Below, one piece after another: positions 21,563-30,929 of a DNA stretch of 34,522 bases. Location: contig JAEWBY010000067.1 in NCBI GenBank assembly GCA_023390905.1, positions 1-34,522 on the forward strand. Reading direction: 5' to 3'. A program made the translations under genes and the position numbers. Origin of the DNA: Pseudomonadota bacterium. Its GTDB lineage: Bacteria > Pseudomonadota > Gammaproteobacteria > Xanthomonadales > Xanthomonadaceae. The notes under the pieces are model-generated. The model did no database searches. It was not told where the DNA came from and saw only the letters and a list, made by a program, of their open reading frames with translations. Positions within the stretch are counted from its first letter, which is position 1. Each line of letters starts with the position of its first letter.

Positions 21563-22543
21563 ATGAGCCACAGAACACGCGACACCCGCCTCGAGCTGAT
21601 CACCCTGCTGGGATCCACCACCGCCGTGGTGATCCTGGCGTTCGGCGTGTTCCGCTGGATCCGCGGCCACTACCTGGCCGCCACGGTGGATTCGCTGGTG
21701 GTCGCCGCCGTGCTGGGGGTGGTGGTCTACGCGCGCCTGAGCCGCAACAGCGCGCGCGCCGGCAATCTGCTGTGCCTGCTCAATTCCGCCGCATGCCTGG
21801 CGGCGGGCTGGCTGATCGGATCCGAAGCGCTGACCTGGCTGTACCTGGTGCTGCTGACCAATTTCTTTCTCGCCGATCGCCGGCTCGCGCTGGGCGCCGG
21901 GCTGGCGATGCTGGGCATCCTGTGCCTGATTCCGAACGTGTTTTCCGACGCGTTCCATTCGGTCTCCACGCTCGCCACCGCCGCGCTCACCGCATTGTTT
22001 TCCTACATCTTCGCCACGCGCAGCCAGCATGATCACGTGGAGCTGCAGGAACTGGCCTCGCTGGACGCACTGACCAACGTGCCCAACCGCCGGATGATGG
22101 AAAAGGCGCTGGCGCAGGCGGTCGATCACCAGGCCAGCGGCCGCGGCCGTTACGGCTTGATCGTGCTGGATCTGGATCGCTTCAAGGACGTCAACGATCA
22201 GTACGGGCATGCGGCCGGCGATCACGCCATCGCCGATCTGGCCTCGATCCTGCGCTTCGAGATGCGCAAGGACGATCACGTGTTCCGCTTCGGCGGCGAG
22301 GAATTCGTCGTGCTGCTGCGCGTGTCCAGCCGCGAGGAACTGGAAGCGGCCACCGAGCGCCTGCGCAAGGCGGTGCGCGAATCCCTGCGCGGTCCGGGTG
22401 GATGCATCACCATTTCGCTCGGCGGCGCCCTGCTCGGCCACGAGACCGACTGGCACGACTGGTTCTCGCGCGCGGATGCGGCGCTGTACCGGGCCAAGTC
22501 CAATGGCCGCGACAACTACGTGATCGCCGAGGATCTGTTCTGA
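21563..22543 (+). CDS. Membrane-bound diguanylate cyclase (GGDEF)
   Basis: The enzyme should make c-di-GMP from two GTP. The 326-residue product has an N-terminal membrane region of about five to six helices (about 10-150) with little extracytoplasmic sequence, then a GGDEF domain (about 162-322). It carries LDALTNVPNRR, the metal-binding Asp in VLDLDRFKDVND, the active-site GGEEF (244-248) and an intact inhibitory I-site RKDD (235-238) five residues before it, so it is predicted active and feedback-inhibited. No EAL domain is present. An in-frame TTG at 21527 could extend it by 12 residues, but the ATG at 21563 is favoured. The sigma-54 promoter upstream suggests coregulation with flagella. 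Confidence 0.93.
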   Translation: MSHRTRDTRLELITLLGSTTAVVILAFGVFRWIRGHYLAATVDSLVVAAVLGVVVYARLSRNSARAGNLLCLLNSAACLAAGWLIGSEALTWLYLVLLTNFFLADRRLALGAGLAMLGILCLIPNVFSDAFHSVSTLATAALTALFSYIFATRSQHDHVELQELASLDALTNVPNRRMMEKALAQAVDHQASGRGRYGLIVLDLDRFKDVNDQYGHAAGDHAIADLASILRFEMRKDDHVFRFGGEEFVVLLRVSSREELEAATERLRKAVRESLRGPGGCITISLGGALLGHETDWHDWFSRADAALYRAKSNGRDNYVIAEDLF

Positions 22544-22546
22544 GCC

Positions 22547-22580
22547 ATGCGGCGGGCGCCGGATCATCACGCCGCCGCAT
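22547..22580. terminator. Convergent hairpin between cyclase and kinase genes
   Basis: ATGCGGCGG (22547-22555) pairs with CCGCCGCAT (22572-22580). It lies just after the cyclase stop and about 95 bases beyond the kinase stop on the other strand, so it may separate the two converging transcripts. There is no clear T-run on either side. Confidence 0.45.
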
Positions 22581-22674
22581 TGCCCGCGGGCCAGTGCGCA
22601 AGGCCGCGCTGACCGGGATCACCCGCTCGCGCAGGCTGCATTCGGTAATCGCATCCCGATCAGCCGCCAGACCG

Positions 22675-25600
22675 TCATGGCGTGCTGGCTGAAACCGGTA
22701 CCGAAATCCTGCACTGCACGCCGTCCGGCCCCAGTGTGTAGGCGGTGGTCGCATTCAACTGGTAAGGCAGCGCGCGTTCGATCAGTTCGCGCCCCTGCCC
22801 GCCGCCACGCGGTGCGGCGTCGGGCGGCGGCATGACCACCCCGCTTTCGCGCCAGTCGATATGCAGCCACGGCTTGTTGCCCTTGCCCGCCGGCTCCAGC
22901 GACCAGCGGATCGCCAGACGTCCATTTGCCTGCGCCAGTGCGCCGTACTTGACCGCGTTGGTCGCCAGTTCATGCACGGCCATCGCCAGGGTCTGCACCG
23001 TCGAGGAACGCAGGCGGATGCCGGCCGGACCCTCAAGCGTCACCCGATCGACGCCGGCGTCCATCGCCGCCAGTTCGCTGTGCAGCAGATCATCGAACGT
23101 CACGCGGTCGTGCTCATCCAGCCGCGACAGCAGGCCTTGCACGCGCGCGAGCGCTTCCAGGCGATCGGTGAAGCGTCCTCGGAAGTCGGCCAGATCCACG
23201 CTGGCGCGCGCCGATTTGTCCACCAGCGAGCGCACCACGCCCAGCAGGTTGCGCGTGCGGTGCTGGAGTTCGGCGATCAGCACTTTCTGTCGCTCTTCCC
23301 ACTCGCGCCGCTCGGTGGTCTCCACCATCGCACCGATCATGCGCGTGGGATTGCCGTGGCCGTCGTAGAAGAAGCGGCCGCGCCCGTTGAGCCAGTGGAT
23401 TGAACCGTTGGGATGCACGACGCGGAACTCGCGCGCGTATTCGGTGCGATCGCGCATGGCCTGCTCGAGCGCGGCCGCGGTCGGCGGCAGATCGTCGGGA
23501 TGGATGCGCGCGGCCCAGGTTTCGTAGCTCGGCGTCACTTCGCCGACCGCATAGCCTTCCATGCGGAAATGTTCGTCGGACCAGTGGATGCTGCCGTTGC
23601 CGACATCCCAGTCCCACAGTCCGAGCCGGCCGACTTCCACCGCGCTGCGCAGGCGTTCCTCGCTCTGTTCCAGCCGTTCCTGGCTGAGCCTGGATTCGGT
23701 GATGTCCTCACCGATGCCGCCGACCATCCCCACCTGGCCCGCCGCATCGAGAATCGGGAAATCGGTGTCGCGCAGCCAGCGGATCTGGCCGTCGTTCGGG
23801 CGGCGGATCCGGTATTCGAAGGTGACGTGCTCGCCCGCGCGCACGCGCTGGATGTGCGCGTGGGCGTGCTCCCGGTCTTCGGGCACGATCAGATCCAGCC
23901 AACTGCGGTAGTTGTCGCCGGCCAGCGCCTGCTCGCGGCTGAGCCCGTAGATCGTCTCGAACGCCGGCGTGAGGTACTGCCACTGCAACGCCCCGGCATC
24001 GCGGATCCACAGCACGTCCTGCGAGGCTTCGCCGAACTGGCGCAGGCGCTCCTCGCTCTGGCGCAGGGCATCGAGCACCTGCCGGCGCTCGGTGATGTCG
24101 CTGATCACCGTCACCGCTCCGGTGACCTGCCCGCCTTCGCCGTAGGTCGGGGTGATGGCGACGTTGGTCCAGACCTCGCGGCCCTCGTCATCGATGTACA
24201 GCATCTCCTGGCCGGGGATCACGCGTTCGCCACGCAACGCGCGCGCGCCGGGAAACTGATCCGGCGACAGCGGCATGCCCTGCGCGTCCCAGCCACGCCA
24301 GCGGTCGCCGTTCACCGGATCGCGCGAGGGAATGCTGTCGGTGGGAATGAAGCGGCGATATTCGGCGTTGGCCAGGACGGTCCGGCCCTGCGCATCGATC
24401 GCGGCAATGGCCGCCGGCACGCTCTCGAACGCGGCGGCCAGCCGTGCCTGGCTGTCGCGGCGGGCCTGTTCGGCGCGCTTGGTGCGGGTGATGTCCTCGA
24501 ACACCACGCCCACGCGGCGATCCTGGCGCGCGCCGACGCGGAAGTACTGGGCGCGGAACCATCGATCGATATCGGCCGCATGGTTTTCCCCGCGCGCCGG
24601 TACGCCGCTGGCCCAGACCCGGTGGTACATGTCGATCCAGTGCCGTTCCAGGTTCGGCAGCAGCTCGCTGGCGCGGCGGTCCCTGGCCGCGGTCAGGCCG
24701 GTGTGGCGGCCGAAGGCGTGGTTGACCTCGCGGAACACCAGATCGGCCACGCCGCCCTCGGCGTCCAGTTCCAGCTCGACGATGCAGAAGCCTTCGTCGA
24801 TGGATTCGAACAGGCTCTGGTACAGCGATTCGCGGCGCAGCAGCGCCTGCTCGGCCTGCCGGCGCGCGGTGATGTCGTCGAACAGCACGGCGACCCGGCG
24901 CTGCTCCGGATCGCCGACGCGGAAGGCATGCACGTTGTACCAGCGGCCCAGCGCCTCGGCCCGATGCTCGAAGCGCTCGGAACGGCCGGTGCAGGCGATG
25001 CGTCCGTAGGTGCGGTACCAGAACGTTTCATGGTCCGGCGCGATCTCGCGCATGCGACGGCCGACCGCATCCACCAGTCCGGTGTGGCGCTCGAAGGCCG
25101 GATTGGTTTCGAGCACGATGTAGTCGACCGGTTGCTCGTCCTCGTCGAAGATCATCTTGATCACGCAGAAGGCTTCGTCGATCGATTCGAACAGCGCGCG
25201 ATACGTGCCGCGCACATCGCGCTCGGCGAGCACGCGTTCGGTGGTTTCGATCGCGGTGCAGTAGATGCCGCCGACCTTGCCGGCCTCGTCGCGCAGCGGC
25301 GTCCAGGCGAAACTGAACCAGCTCATCGGCCGGCCCGGACGCCCGGCCAGCGCCACCGGATGATCGACGTACGAACGCGACTGTCCGTCGAACACGTCAT
25401 CGATGAGGGATTGGAATTCGTCCCACAACTGCGGCCACACCTGCCGGTACGGGCGGCCCAGCGTGTCCGGATGCCGGCCGCCGACAAAGGGGATGTAGCC
25501 ATCGTTGTAGAGCGAGACCAGCTCCGGACCCCATCCGATGTAGGCCGGCTGGGCGCAGTCGAGCATCAGATCCACCGCGGTGCGCAGCGTCGGCGGCCAG

Positions 25601-25704
25601 GACGCGACCGGACCGAGCGGAGTGGAGGCCCAGTCGTGATCACGGATGCGGCTGCGCATTTCGCCTGGCGTGGCGCCGGCATCGACAGGGGAATCTTGGA
25701 TCAC
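22675..25704 (-). CDS. Multi-PAS HWE-family sensor histidine kinase
   Basis: The 1009-residue soluble protein has six PAS-like modules (about 35-155, 165-285, 293-408, 420-540, 552-672, 685-800), each ending in the D/E-T-T-E-R or D-I-T linker, then an HWE kinase core: phosphoacceptor His815 in ELQHRTRNLLGVVRSL, N-box His911/Glu912/Asn916 in VHELATNAVKYGAL, and Trp-Arg-Glu (951-953), the WxE that names the family. Modules 2 and 3 are clear internal duplicates (LFESIDEAFC / LFESIDEGFC, HTGL, RVG). There is no membrane segment or attached receiver. It starts with GTG, with AAGGAA 5 bases upstream. Partner regulator and signal are unknown. Confidence 0.93.
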   Translation of the reverse strand: MIQDSPVDAGATPGEMRSRIRDHDWASTPLGPVASWPPTLRTAVDLMLDCAQPAYIGWGPELVSLYNDGYIPFVGGRHPDTLGRPYRQVWPQLWDEFQSLIDDVFDGQSRSYVDHPVALAGRPGRPMSWFSFAWTPLRDEAGKVGGIYCTAIETTERVLAERDVRGTYRALFESIDEAFCVIKMIFDEDEQPVDYIVLETNPAFERHTGLVDAVGRRMREIAPDHETFWYRTYGRIACTGRSERFEHRAEALGRWYNVHAFRVGDPEQRRVAVLFDDITARRQAEQALLRRESLYQSLFESIDEGFCIVELELDAEGGVADLVFREVNHAFGRHTGLTAARDRRASELLPNLERHWIDMYHRVWASGVPARGENHAADIDRWFRAQYFRVGARQDRRVGVVFEDITRTKRAEQARRDSQARLAAAFESVPAAIAAIDAQGRTVLANAEYRRFIPTDSIPSRDPVNGDRWRGWDAQGMPLSPDQFPGARALRGERVIPGQEMLYIDDEGREVWTNVAITPTYGEGGQVTGAVTVISDITERRQVLDALRQSEERLRQFGEASQDVLWIRDAGALQWQYLTPAFETIYGLSREQALAGDNYRSWLDLIVPEDREHAHAHIQRVRAGEHVTFEYRIRRPNDGQIRWLRDTDFPILDAAGQVGMVGGIGEDITESRLSQERLEQSEERLRSAVEVGRLGLWDWDVGNGSIHWSDEHFRMEGYAVGEVTPSYETWAARIHPDDLPPTAAALEQAMRDRTEYAREFRVVHPNGSIHWLNGRGRFFYDGHGNPTRMIGAMVETTERREWEERQKVLIAELQHRTRNLLGVVRSLVDKSARASVDLADFRGRFTDRLEALARVQGLLSRLDEHDRVTFDDLLHSELAAMDAGVDRVTLEGPAGIRLRSSTVQTLAMAVHELATNAVKYGALAQANGRLAIRWSLEPAGKGNKPWLHIDWRESGVVMPPPDAAPRGGGQGRELIERALPYQLNATTAYTLGPDGVQCRISVPVSASTP

Positions 25705-25723
25705 GGCGTTCCTTCAGCACGGA

Positions 25724-25740
25724 GGTCCGGCCCCTGGACC
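25724..25740 (-). other. Hairpin in the kinase-flhB divergent region
   Basis: GGTCC (25724-25728) and GGACC (25736-25740) form a short inverted repeat in the leader of the kinase gene, 20 bases upstream of its GTG. It may be an operator or leader structure; evidence is limited to symmetry. Confidence 0.3.
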
Positions 25741-25794
25741 CCGGGCCATCCACAGTATTGGTCCCGGCCGGTTAAGCAGGCGTGCCGGCCTGAT

Positions 25795-25810
25795 CGGAAC
25801 GGCTCTTGCA
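25795..25810 (+). promoter_or_regulatory. Sigma-54 promoter of flhB-flhA
   Basis: CGGAACGGCTCTTGCA matches the consensus at 10 of 12 positions, with GG at 25796-25797 and GC at 25808-25809. The predicted start is about 25821, about 20 bases before the flhB ATG. Confidence 0.75.
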
Positions 25811-25841
25811 GCGCAGGGTCCGACCCCGTCGGAAATCAGTC

Positions 25842-26972
25842 ATGTCCGAGCAGGACGAAAGCGGCGAAAAGACCGAATTACCCAGCGAAAAACGCCTTCG
25901 CGAAGCACGCGAACAAGGCAACATCCCGCGATCGCGCGAACTGGCGACGGCGGCGGTGTTCGGCGCGGGCGTGCTGGCGATCACCGGTTTCACCCCGACC
26001 CTGGCGCGCGGCGCGCTGGGCTGGATGCAGGGCGCACTGAAACCCGATCCGGCCCTGTACGAGCATCCGGATCAGCTGTTCGGGCACGTCGGCCTGCTGT
26101 TCCTGCAACTGCTGTGGGTGGTGCTGCCCATCGTGATCATCTGCGTGCTGGCCGGCTTCATCGGGCCGGTGCTGATGGGCGGGCTGCGCTTTTCCGGCAA
26201 GGCGCTGATGCCCGATTTCAAGCGCCTGGATCCGATGGCCGGCATGAAGCGGCTGTACGGCGCCGAGAGCATCGCCGAATTGCTGAAGTCGCTGCTGCGG
26301 GTGGTGTGCGTCGGCGGCGCGGCGGTGCTCTGCCTGAAGCTGGGCATTTCGCAACTGCGCGAACTGCTGACCATGCCGCTGGAAGCGGCGGTGCGCAGCG
26401 GGCTGGGTTTCGCCGGCACGCTGCTGTTCGCCTGCGCCGGCGCACTGGCGCTGCTGGCGGCCATCGATGCGCCGTACCAGAAGTGGAACTGGCTGCGGAA
26501 GCTCAAGATGACGCGGCAGGAACTGCGCGAGGAAATGAAGGAAAGCGAAGGCCGCCCCGAAGTGAAGGGCCGCATCCGCCAGATGCAGCACCAGATGTCG
26601 CAGCGCCGGATGATCGAGGACGTGCCGACCGCCGACGTGGTGCTGGTCAACCCGACCCACTACGCGGTCGCGCTCAAATACGAGGCCGACAGGATGGGCG
26701 CCCCGCGCGTGGTCGCCAAGGGCGTGGACGAAGTGGCGCTGCGGATCCGCGAAGTGGCCGAGGCGCACCGGGTGGCCATCGTCTCCGCGCCGCCTTTGGC
26801 ACGCGCCTTGTATCGGGAAAGCCAACTCGGCCGGGAGATTCCCGTGAGACTGTATACCGCCGTCGCCCAGATCCTCTCCTACGTCTACCAGCTCAAGGCG
26901 TGGCGCAACGGCATGCTGCCGGATCATCCGGACATGCCGTCCATCGACGTCGATGAGGGCAAGCCGGCATGA
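25842..26972 (+). CDS. flhB: Flagellar export-gate switch protein FlhB
   Basis: FlhB is the export-gate component whose self-cleavage allows the change from rod/hook to filament substrates. The 376-residue product begins with the typical SGEKTELPSEKRLREAREQGNIPRS, followed by four membrane segments, a linker, and the cytoplasmic domain with the autocleavage site NPTH (Asn270-Pro271-Thr272-His273), nearly the same numbering as in Salmonella. The ATG at 25842 starts at the conserved region. Its stop overlaps the flhA start (ATGA). Confidence 0.96.
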   Translation: MSEQDESGEKTELPSEKRLREAREQGNIPRSRELATAAVFGAGVLAITGFTPTLARGALGWMQGALKPDPALYEHPDQLFGHVGLLFLQLLWVVLPIVIICVLAGFIGPVLMGGLRFSGKALMPDFKRLDPMAGMKRLYGAESIAELLKSLLRVVCVGGAAVLCLKLGISQLRELLTMPLEAAVRSGLGFAGTLLFACAGALALLAAIDAPYQKWNWLRKLKMTRQELREEMKESEGRPEVKGRIRQMQHQMSQRRMIEDVPTADVVLVNPTHYAVALKYEADRMGAPRVVAKGVDEVALRIREVAEAHRVAIVSAPPLARALYRESQLGREIPVRLYTAVAQILSYVYQLKAWRNGMLPDHPDMPSIDVDEGKPA

Positions 26973-29050
26973 GTACGGTCGCTCCGCGTCCACGCGTGAT
27001 GGACATGCTGCGCCAGGGCCTGGGCGCGCCGCTGGTGGTGCTGGCGATGCTGGCCATGGTGGTGGTGCCGCTGGCCCCGCCGGTACTCGACGCACTGTTC
27101 AGCTTCAACATCGCCATTTCGCTGGTGGTGCTGCTGGCGGTGGTCTACGTGCGCCGTCCGCTGGACTTCACCATCTTCCCGATCGTGCTGCTGATGACCA
27201 CGATGCTGCGCCTGGCGCTCAACGTGGCCTCCACCCGCGTGGTGCTGCTGCACGGCCAGGACGGACATGGCGCGGCCGGCAAGGTCATCGAGGCGTTCGG
27301 CGAATTCGTGGTCGGCGGCAATTTCGCGGTCGGCCTGGTGGTGTTCGCGATCCTGACCATCATCAACTTCGTGGTCATCACCAAGGGCGCAGGACGCATC
27401 TCGGAAGTCTCGGCGCGCTTCATCCTCGATGCGATGCCGGGCAAGCAGATGGCGATCGACGCCGATCTCAACGCCGGCCTGCTCAGCCGCGAGGAAGCCA
27501 AGGCCCGCCGCGAGGAAGTGCGCGAGGAAGCCGACTTCTACGGCGCGATGGACGGCGCCAGCAAGTTCATCCGTGGCGACGCCATCGCCGGCATCCTGAT
27601 CCTCTTCATCAACATGATCGGCGGCCTGGCCATCGGCGTGCTGCAGCACGGCCTGCCGGTGGGCGAAGCCGCCAAGATCTACACCCTGCTGTCGATCGGC
27701 GACGGCCTGGTCGCGCAGTTGCCGGCGCTGCTGGTGTCCTCGGCGGTGGCGATGCTGGTCACCCGCGCCTCGCGTGCGCAGGACCTCGGCGGCTCGATGG
27801 TCACGCAGGTGTTCGGCCAGCACAAGGCGCTGGCGATCGCCGCCGCGCTGATCGGCCTGGTCGGGCTGGTGCCGGGCATGCCCAACGTCGCTTTCTTGAC
27901 GCTGGCGGCCGTGCTCGGTTTCGTGGCGTGGAAACTGTGGAGGAAGTCGCAGGCCGGCGCGTCCGATGCCGGCGGCGGCGACGGTGATCTGGCGGCGCTG
28001 CCCGCCCCGGCCAATCCCTCGGCCGAACTGACCTGGGACGAAGTGCGCCCGGTCGATCCGCTGGGCCTGGAAGTGGGCTACCGGCTGATTCCGCTGGTGG
28101 ACAAGAGCCAGGGCGGCGAACTGATGTCGCGCATCAAGGCGGTGCGCCGCAAGCTCACCCACGATCTGGGGTTCCTGATTCCGCCGGTGCATATCCGCGA
28201 CAACCTGGAACTGCCGTCCAACGGCTACCGCCTGCTGGTGCACGGGGTGCCGGTGGCGACCGCGGAAATCCATCCGGACCGCGAACTGGCGCTGGATCCG
28301 GGCGGCGCGTTCGGCACGCTCGAAGGCATTCCCGGCCGGGATCCCGCGTTCGGCCTGGACGCCACGTGGATCCAGCCGCACCAGCACGCGATGGCCGAAT
28401 CGCTGGGCTATACCGTGGTCGATGCGGCCACCGTGGTCGCCACGCACCTGTCGCACCTGGTGCGCGAACACGCCCCGGAACTGCTCGGCCACGAGGAAGT
28501 GCAGCAACTGCTGGCCACGCTCGCCAAGAGCGCGCCCAAGCTCGTCGAGGATCTGACGCCCAAGTCGCTGCCGCTTTCGACCGTCGTGCGCGTGCTGCAG
28601 AACCTGCTGATCGAGCGCGTGCCGATCCGCCAGTTGCGCCGCATCGTCGAATCGCTGGTCGAATTCGCCCCGCAGAACGGCGATCCGGCCACCCTGACCG
28701 CGGCGGTGCGCAACTCGCTGGGCCGTTTCATCGTGCAGGAAATCTCCGGCATGTCGCCCGAGCTGCCCGTCTACACGCTGGCGCCGCAGCTGGAACGCGT
28801 CTTGCAGGACAGCGTGCAGGGCACCGGCGCCGCACTGGAACCGGGTCTGGCCGAGCGACTGCATCAGAGCCTGGCCGACTGCGTCACCCAGCAGGACGCC
28901 AAGAGCGAACCGGCGGTGGTGCTGGTGCCCGGAACAGTCCGCGCCGCGCTGGCGCGCCTGGTCCGCCACAGCGTCCCCACGCTGTCGGTCCTGTCCTACA
29001 GCGAAGTGCCGGAGGACAAGCGATTGAAGTTGGTGGGGACCATCAGTTGA
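26969..29050 (+). CDS. flhA: Flagellar export-gate protein FlhA
   Basis: FlhA forms the nonameric export platform that binds chaperone-substrate complexes and conducts protons. The 693-residue product has seven to eight N-terminal membrane segments, the FHIPEP-family patterns (FNIAISLVVLLAVVYVRRPLDFTIFPIVLLMTTMLRLALNVASTR; later MPGKQMAIDADLNAGLLSREEAKARREEVREEADFYGAMDGASKFIRGDAIAGI, kept as separate loops and helices) and a large C-terminal cytoplasmic domain from about residue 345. It overlaps flhB by 4 bases. Length agrees with the family. Confidence 0.97.
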   Translation: MSTVAPRPRVMDMLRQGLGAPLVVLAMLAMVVVPLAPPVLDALFSFNIAISLVVLLAVVYVRRPLDFTIFPIVLLMTTMLRLALNVASTRVVLLHGQDGHGAAGKVIEAFGEFVVGGNFAVGLVVFAILTIINFVVITKGAGRISEVSARFILDAMPGKQMAIDADLNAGLLSREEAKARREEVREEADFYGAMDGASKFIRGDAIAGILILFINMIGGLAIGVLQHGLPVGEAAKIYTLLSIGDGLVAQLPALLVSSAVAMLVTRASRAQDLGGSMVTQVFGQHKALAIAAALIGLVGLVPGMPNVAFLTLAAVLGFVAWKLWRKSQAGASDAGGGDGDLAALPAPANPSAELTWDEVRPVDPLGLEVGYRLIPLVDKSQGGELMSRIKAVRRKLTHDLGFLIPPVHIRDNLELPSNGYRLLVHGVPVATAEIHPDRELALDPGGAFGTLEGIPGRDPAFGLDATWIQPHQHAMAESLGYTVVDAATVVATHLSHLVREHAPELLGHEEVQQLLATLAKSAPKLVEDLTPKSLPLSTVVRVLQNLLIERVPIRQLRRIVESLVEFAPQNGDPATLTAAVRNSLGRFIVQEISGMSPELPVYTLAPQLERVLQDSVQGTGAALEPGLAERLHQSLADCVTQQDAKSEPAVVLVPGTVRAALARLVRHSVPTLSVLSYSEVPEDKRLKLVGTIS

Positions 29051-29057
29051 AGCAGCA

Positions 29058-29187
29058 GCCGGTAGCGGGTAGCAGGTAACCGGGAACCGGTAAGCACACG
29101 AAGTAGACGAGTAAACAGATGAAAGCCGTAAGTATCCAAAGAACGTTATCCACTCCGGCTCACGGCTACCGGCTCACGGCTACCGTT
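29058..29187. repeat. Head-to-head heptamer arrays between flhA and flhF
   Basis: A left array (29058-29095; CGGTAGC, GGGTAGC, AGGTAAC, CGGGAAC) and a right array in opposite orientation (29154-29187; CCGGCTCACGGCTACC twice) flank a core (29096-29153) that is AT-rich for this genome. I find no sigma-54 or sigma-28 site here, so flhF may use a sigma-70 promoter in the core or read-through from flhA. Confidence 0.7.
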
Positions 29188-29219
29188 GTCCATCCCATCG
29201 CGATCCACGGACAGACCCC

Positions 29220-30929
29220 ATGAAGATCAAACGTTTCGTCGCTCCCGACATGCGCACGGCGTTCGCGCTGGTCCGGCAGGAACACGGGCCGGACGCGGTG
29301 ATCCTGTCCAACCGCATGACCGATGACGGCGTGGAAATCGTCGCCGCCTCCAACTACGACGAGAGCTTGGTCCAGCGCACGCTCGACGCGATGCGTCCGG
29401 CCGCCGAAGCGCCGAGCGCGCTGCCCTCGTTCGTGCGCAACGCCTCGCCCGATTCGGCCGCGATCGCGCGCACTGCGCCGCCGGCCGGCCACGCCGCGCC
29501 GATGTCCCCGGCCGAAGCCGCCGCCGCGTATTTCCAGCGCCGCGCGCCGCAGGCCGCGCCCGTGCAGGAACCGCAGCCGTCCATGCGCGAAGCCGCGCCG
29601 GCCGCGCGCCGCGATTCCGACGATGCCCTGCCCGCCTTCCTGCGCGACAGCCTGCGCGATACCCGCCCGGCTGGCGATGCGCGTCCGGGCGAGTCGATCT
29701 ACGTCGGCATTCCGACGCCCGAACCGCTGGCCGCCGACGAACCGGCCGCCACGCTGCCGCCGGCCGCGCTCAATGTCGATCCGATGTCGTTCGCCGCGCG
29801 CCTGGCCGCCAGCCTGCCGCAGGCACCGCTGAATGCAACGGCTCCGCAGAACGACACGCGCGCCGAGTCCAACGCGCCCGCCGCCCCGCAGCTTGACGCG
29901 CCGGCGCATCCGCTCGACACCGCCGCCACGATCGCCAATGTCCCGGCGACCGCCACGCCGGCGCAGACCCCCGAGCGCAGCGCACCCGTCACGCTGGTCG
30001 CCGACAACGCTCGCCTGCGCGAGAACGACGAACAACTGGCGCAGATGCGCGCCGAGCTGGCCGCCATGCGCGGCATGATCGAAGACGAAATGCACCGCCT
30101 CACCGATGAGCGCCTGAAGGGCTCGCCGGTGCGCGCGCAGGCGATGGAACTGATGGACGATTACGGCTTCGATGCCGGCATCACCCGCGATGTCGCCCTG
30201 CAGATTCCCGCCGACACCGATCTGCATCGCGGCCGTGGCCTGATGCTGGGCCTACTGTCGCGGCGCTTGCCGATCCTGCCGCAGGATCCGCTCGAGAACG
30301 GCGGCGTGATCGCACTGGTCGGGCCGACCGGCGCGGGCAAGACCACCACGATCGCCAAACTCGCCGCCGCCTTCGCCGATCGCCACAACCCGCGCGATGT
30401 CGCGCTGGTCACCACCGACACCGTGCGCGTGGGCGGCCGCGAGCAACTGCACAGCTACGGACGCCAGCTCGGCATCGCCGTGCACGAAGCCGACAGCGAC
30501 GTGCGCCTGGCGCAGCTGCTGGAGAAACTCAGCGACTACAAGCTGGTGCTGATCGACACCGCCGGCCTCGGCCAGCGCGACAAGAACCTCATCGCCCAGC
30601 TCAACTGGCTGCGCGCGGCCGGTCAGGTGCACACGCTGCTCGTGCTGCCGGCCAATTCCCACTTCGCCGATCTGGATGAAGTCGTGCGGCGCTTCAGCGG
30701 TGCGCAGCCGCAGGGCGTGGTGCTGACCAAGGTCGATGAGACCGGCCGCCTGGGCAGCGCATTGTCGGTGGTGGTGGATCACCAGTTGCCGATGGCCTGG
30801 ATCACCGATGGCCAGCGCGTGCCGGAGGATCTGCATCGCGCCAGCGCCCCCAACCTCGTGTTGCGCCTTGACCAATTGCGTCGCGAAGCCGACGAAGCCA
30901 CTCCCGCGGAGACGATCCATGTCGCATGA
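29220..30929 (+). CDS. flhF: Flagellar placement GTPase FlhF
   Basis: FlhF is an SRP-type GTPase that marks the cell pole for flagellar assembly in polar flagellates. The 569-residue product has the N-terminal B domain (MKIKRFVAPDMRTAFALVRQEHGPDAVILSNR), a very long Ala/Pro-rich linker (about 60-260), and NG GTPase domains with P-loop GPTGAGKTTT (368-377), DTVRVGGREQL, LIDTAGLGQRD and LTKVDETGRLG. With the downstream flhG it implies a polar flagellum. The linker makes the protein longer than many homologues. It overlaps flhG by 11 bases. Confidence 0.95.
   Translation: MKIKRFVAPDMRTAFALVRQEHGPDAVILSNRMTDDGVEIVAASNYDESLVQRTLDAMRPAAEAPSALPSFVRNASPDSAAIARTAPPAGHAAPMSPAEAAAAYFQRRAPQAAPVQEPQPSMREAAPAARRDSDDALPAFLRDSLRDTRPAGDARPGESIYVGIPTPEPLAADEPAATLPPAALNVDPMSFAARLAASLPQAPLNATAPQNDTRAESNAPAAPQLDAPAHPLDTAATIANVPATATPAQTPERSAPVTLVADNARLRENDEQLAQMRAELAAMRGMIEDEMHRLTDERLKGSPVRAQAMELMDDYGFDAGITRDVALQIPADTDLHRGRGLMLGLLSRRLPILPQDPLENGGVIALVGPTGAGKTTTIAKLAAAFADRHNPRDVALVTTDTVRVGGREQLHSYGRQLGIAVHEADSDVRLAQLLEKLSDYKLVLIDTAGLGQRDKNLIAQLNWLRAAGQVHTLLVLPANSHFADLDEVVRRFSGAQPQGVVLTKVDETGRLGSALSVVVDHQLPMAWITDGQRVPEDLHRASAPNLVLRLDQLRREADEATPAETIHVA

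Noticed and set aside
23413..26040. Very long open frame (875 codons) on the plus strand opposite the histidine kinase
   Set aside because: It is antisense to a clear kinase gene. Its length reflects GC-rich codon bias; the product is low in recognisable motifs and spans the flhB promoter and start.
29110..29133. TAAA followed by GCCGTAAG before flhF, resembling a sigma-28 site
   Set aside because: The spacing is only 9 bases instead of 15.
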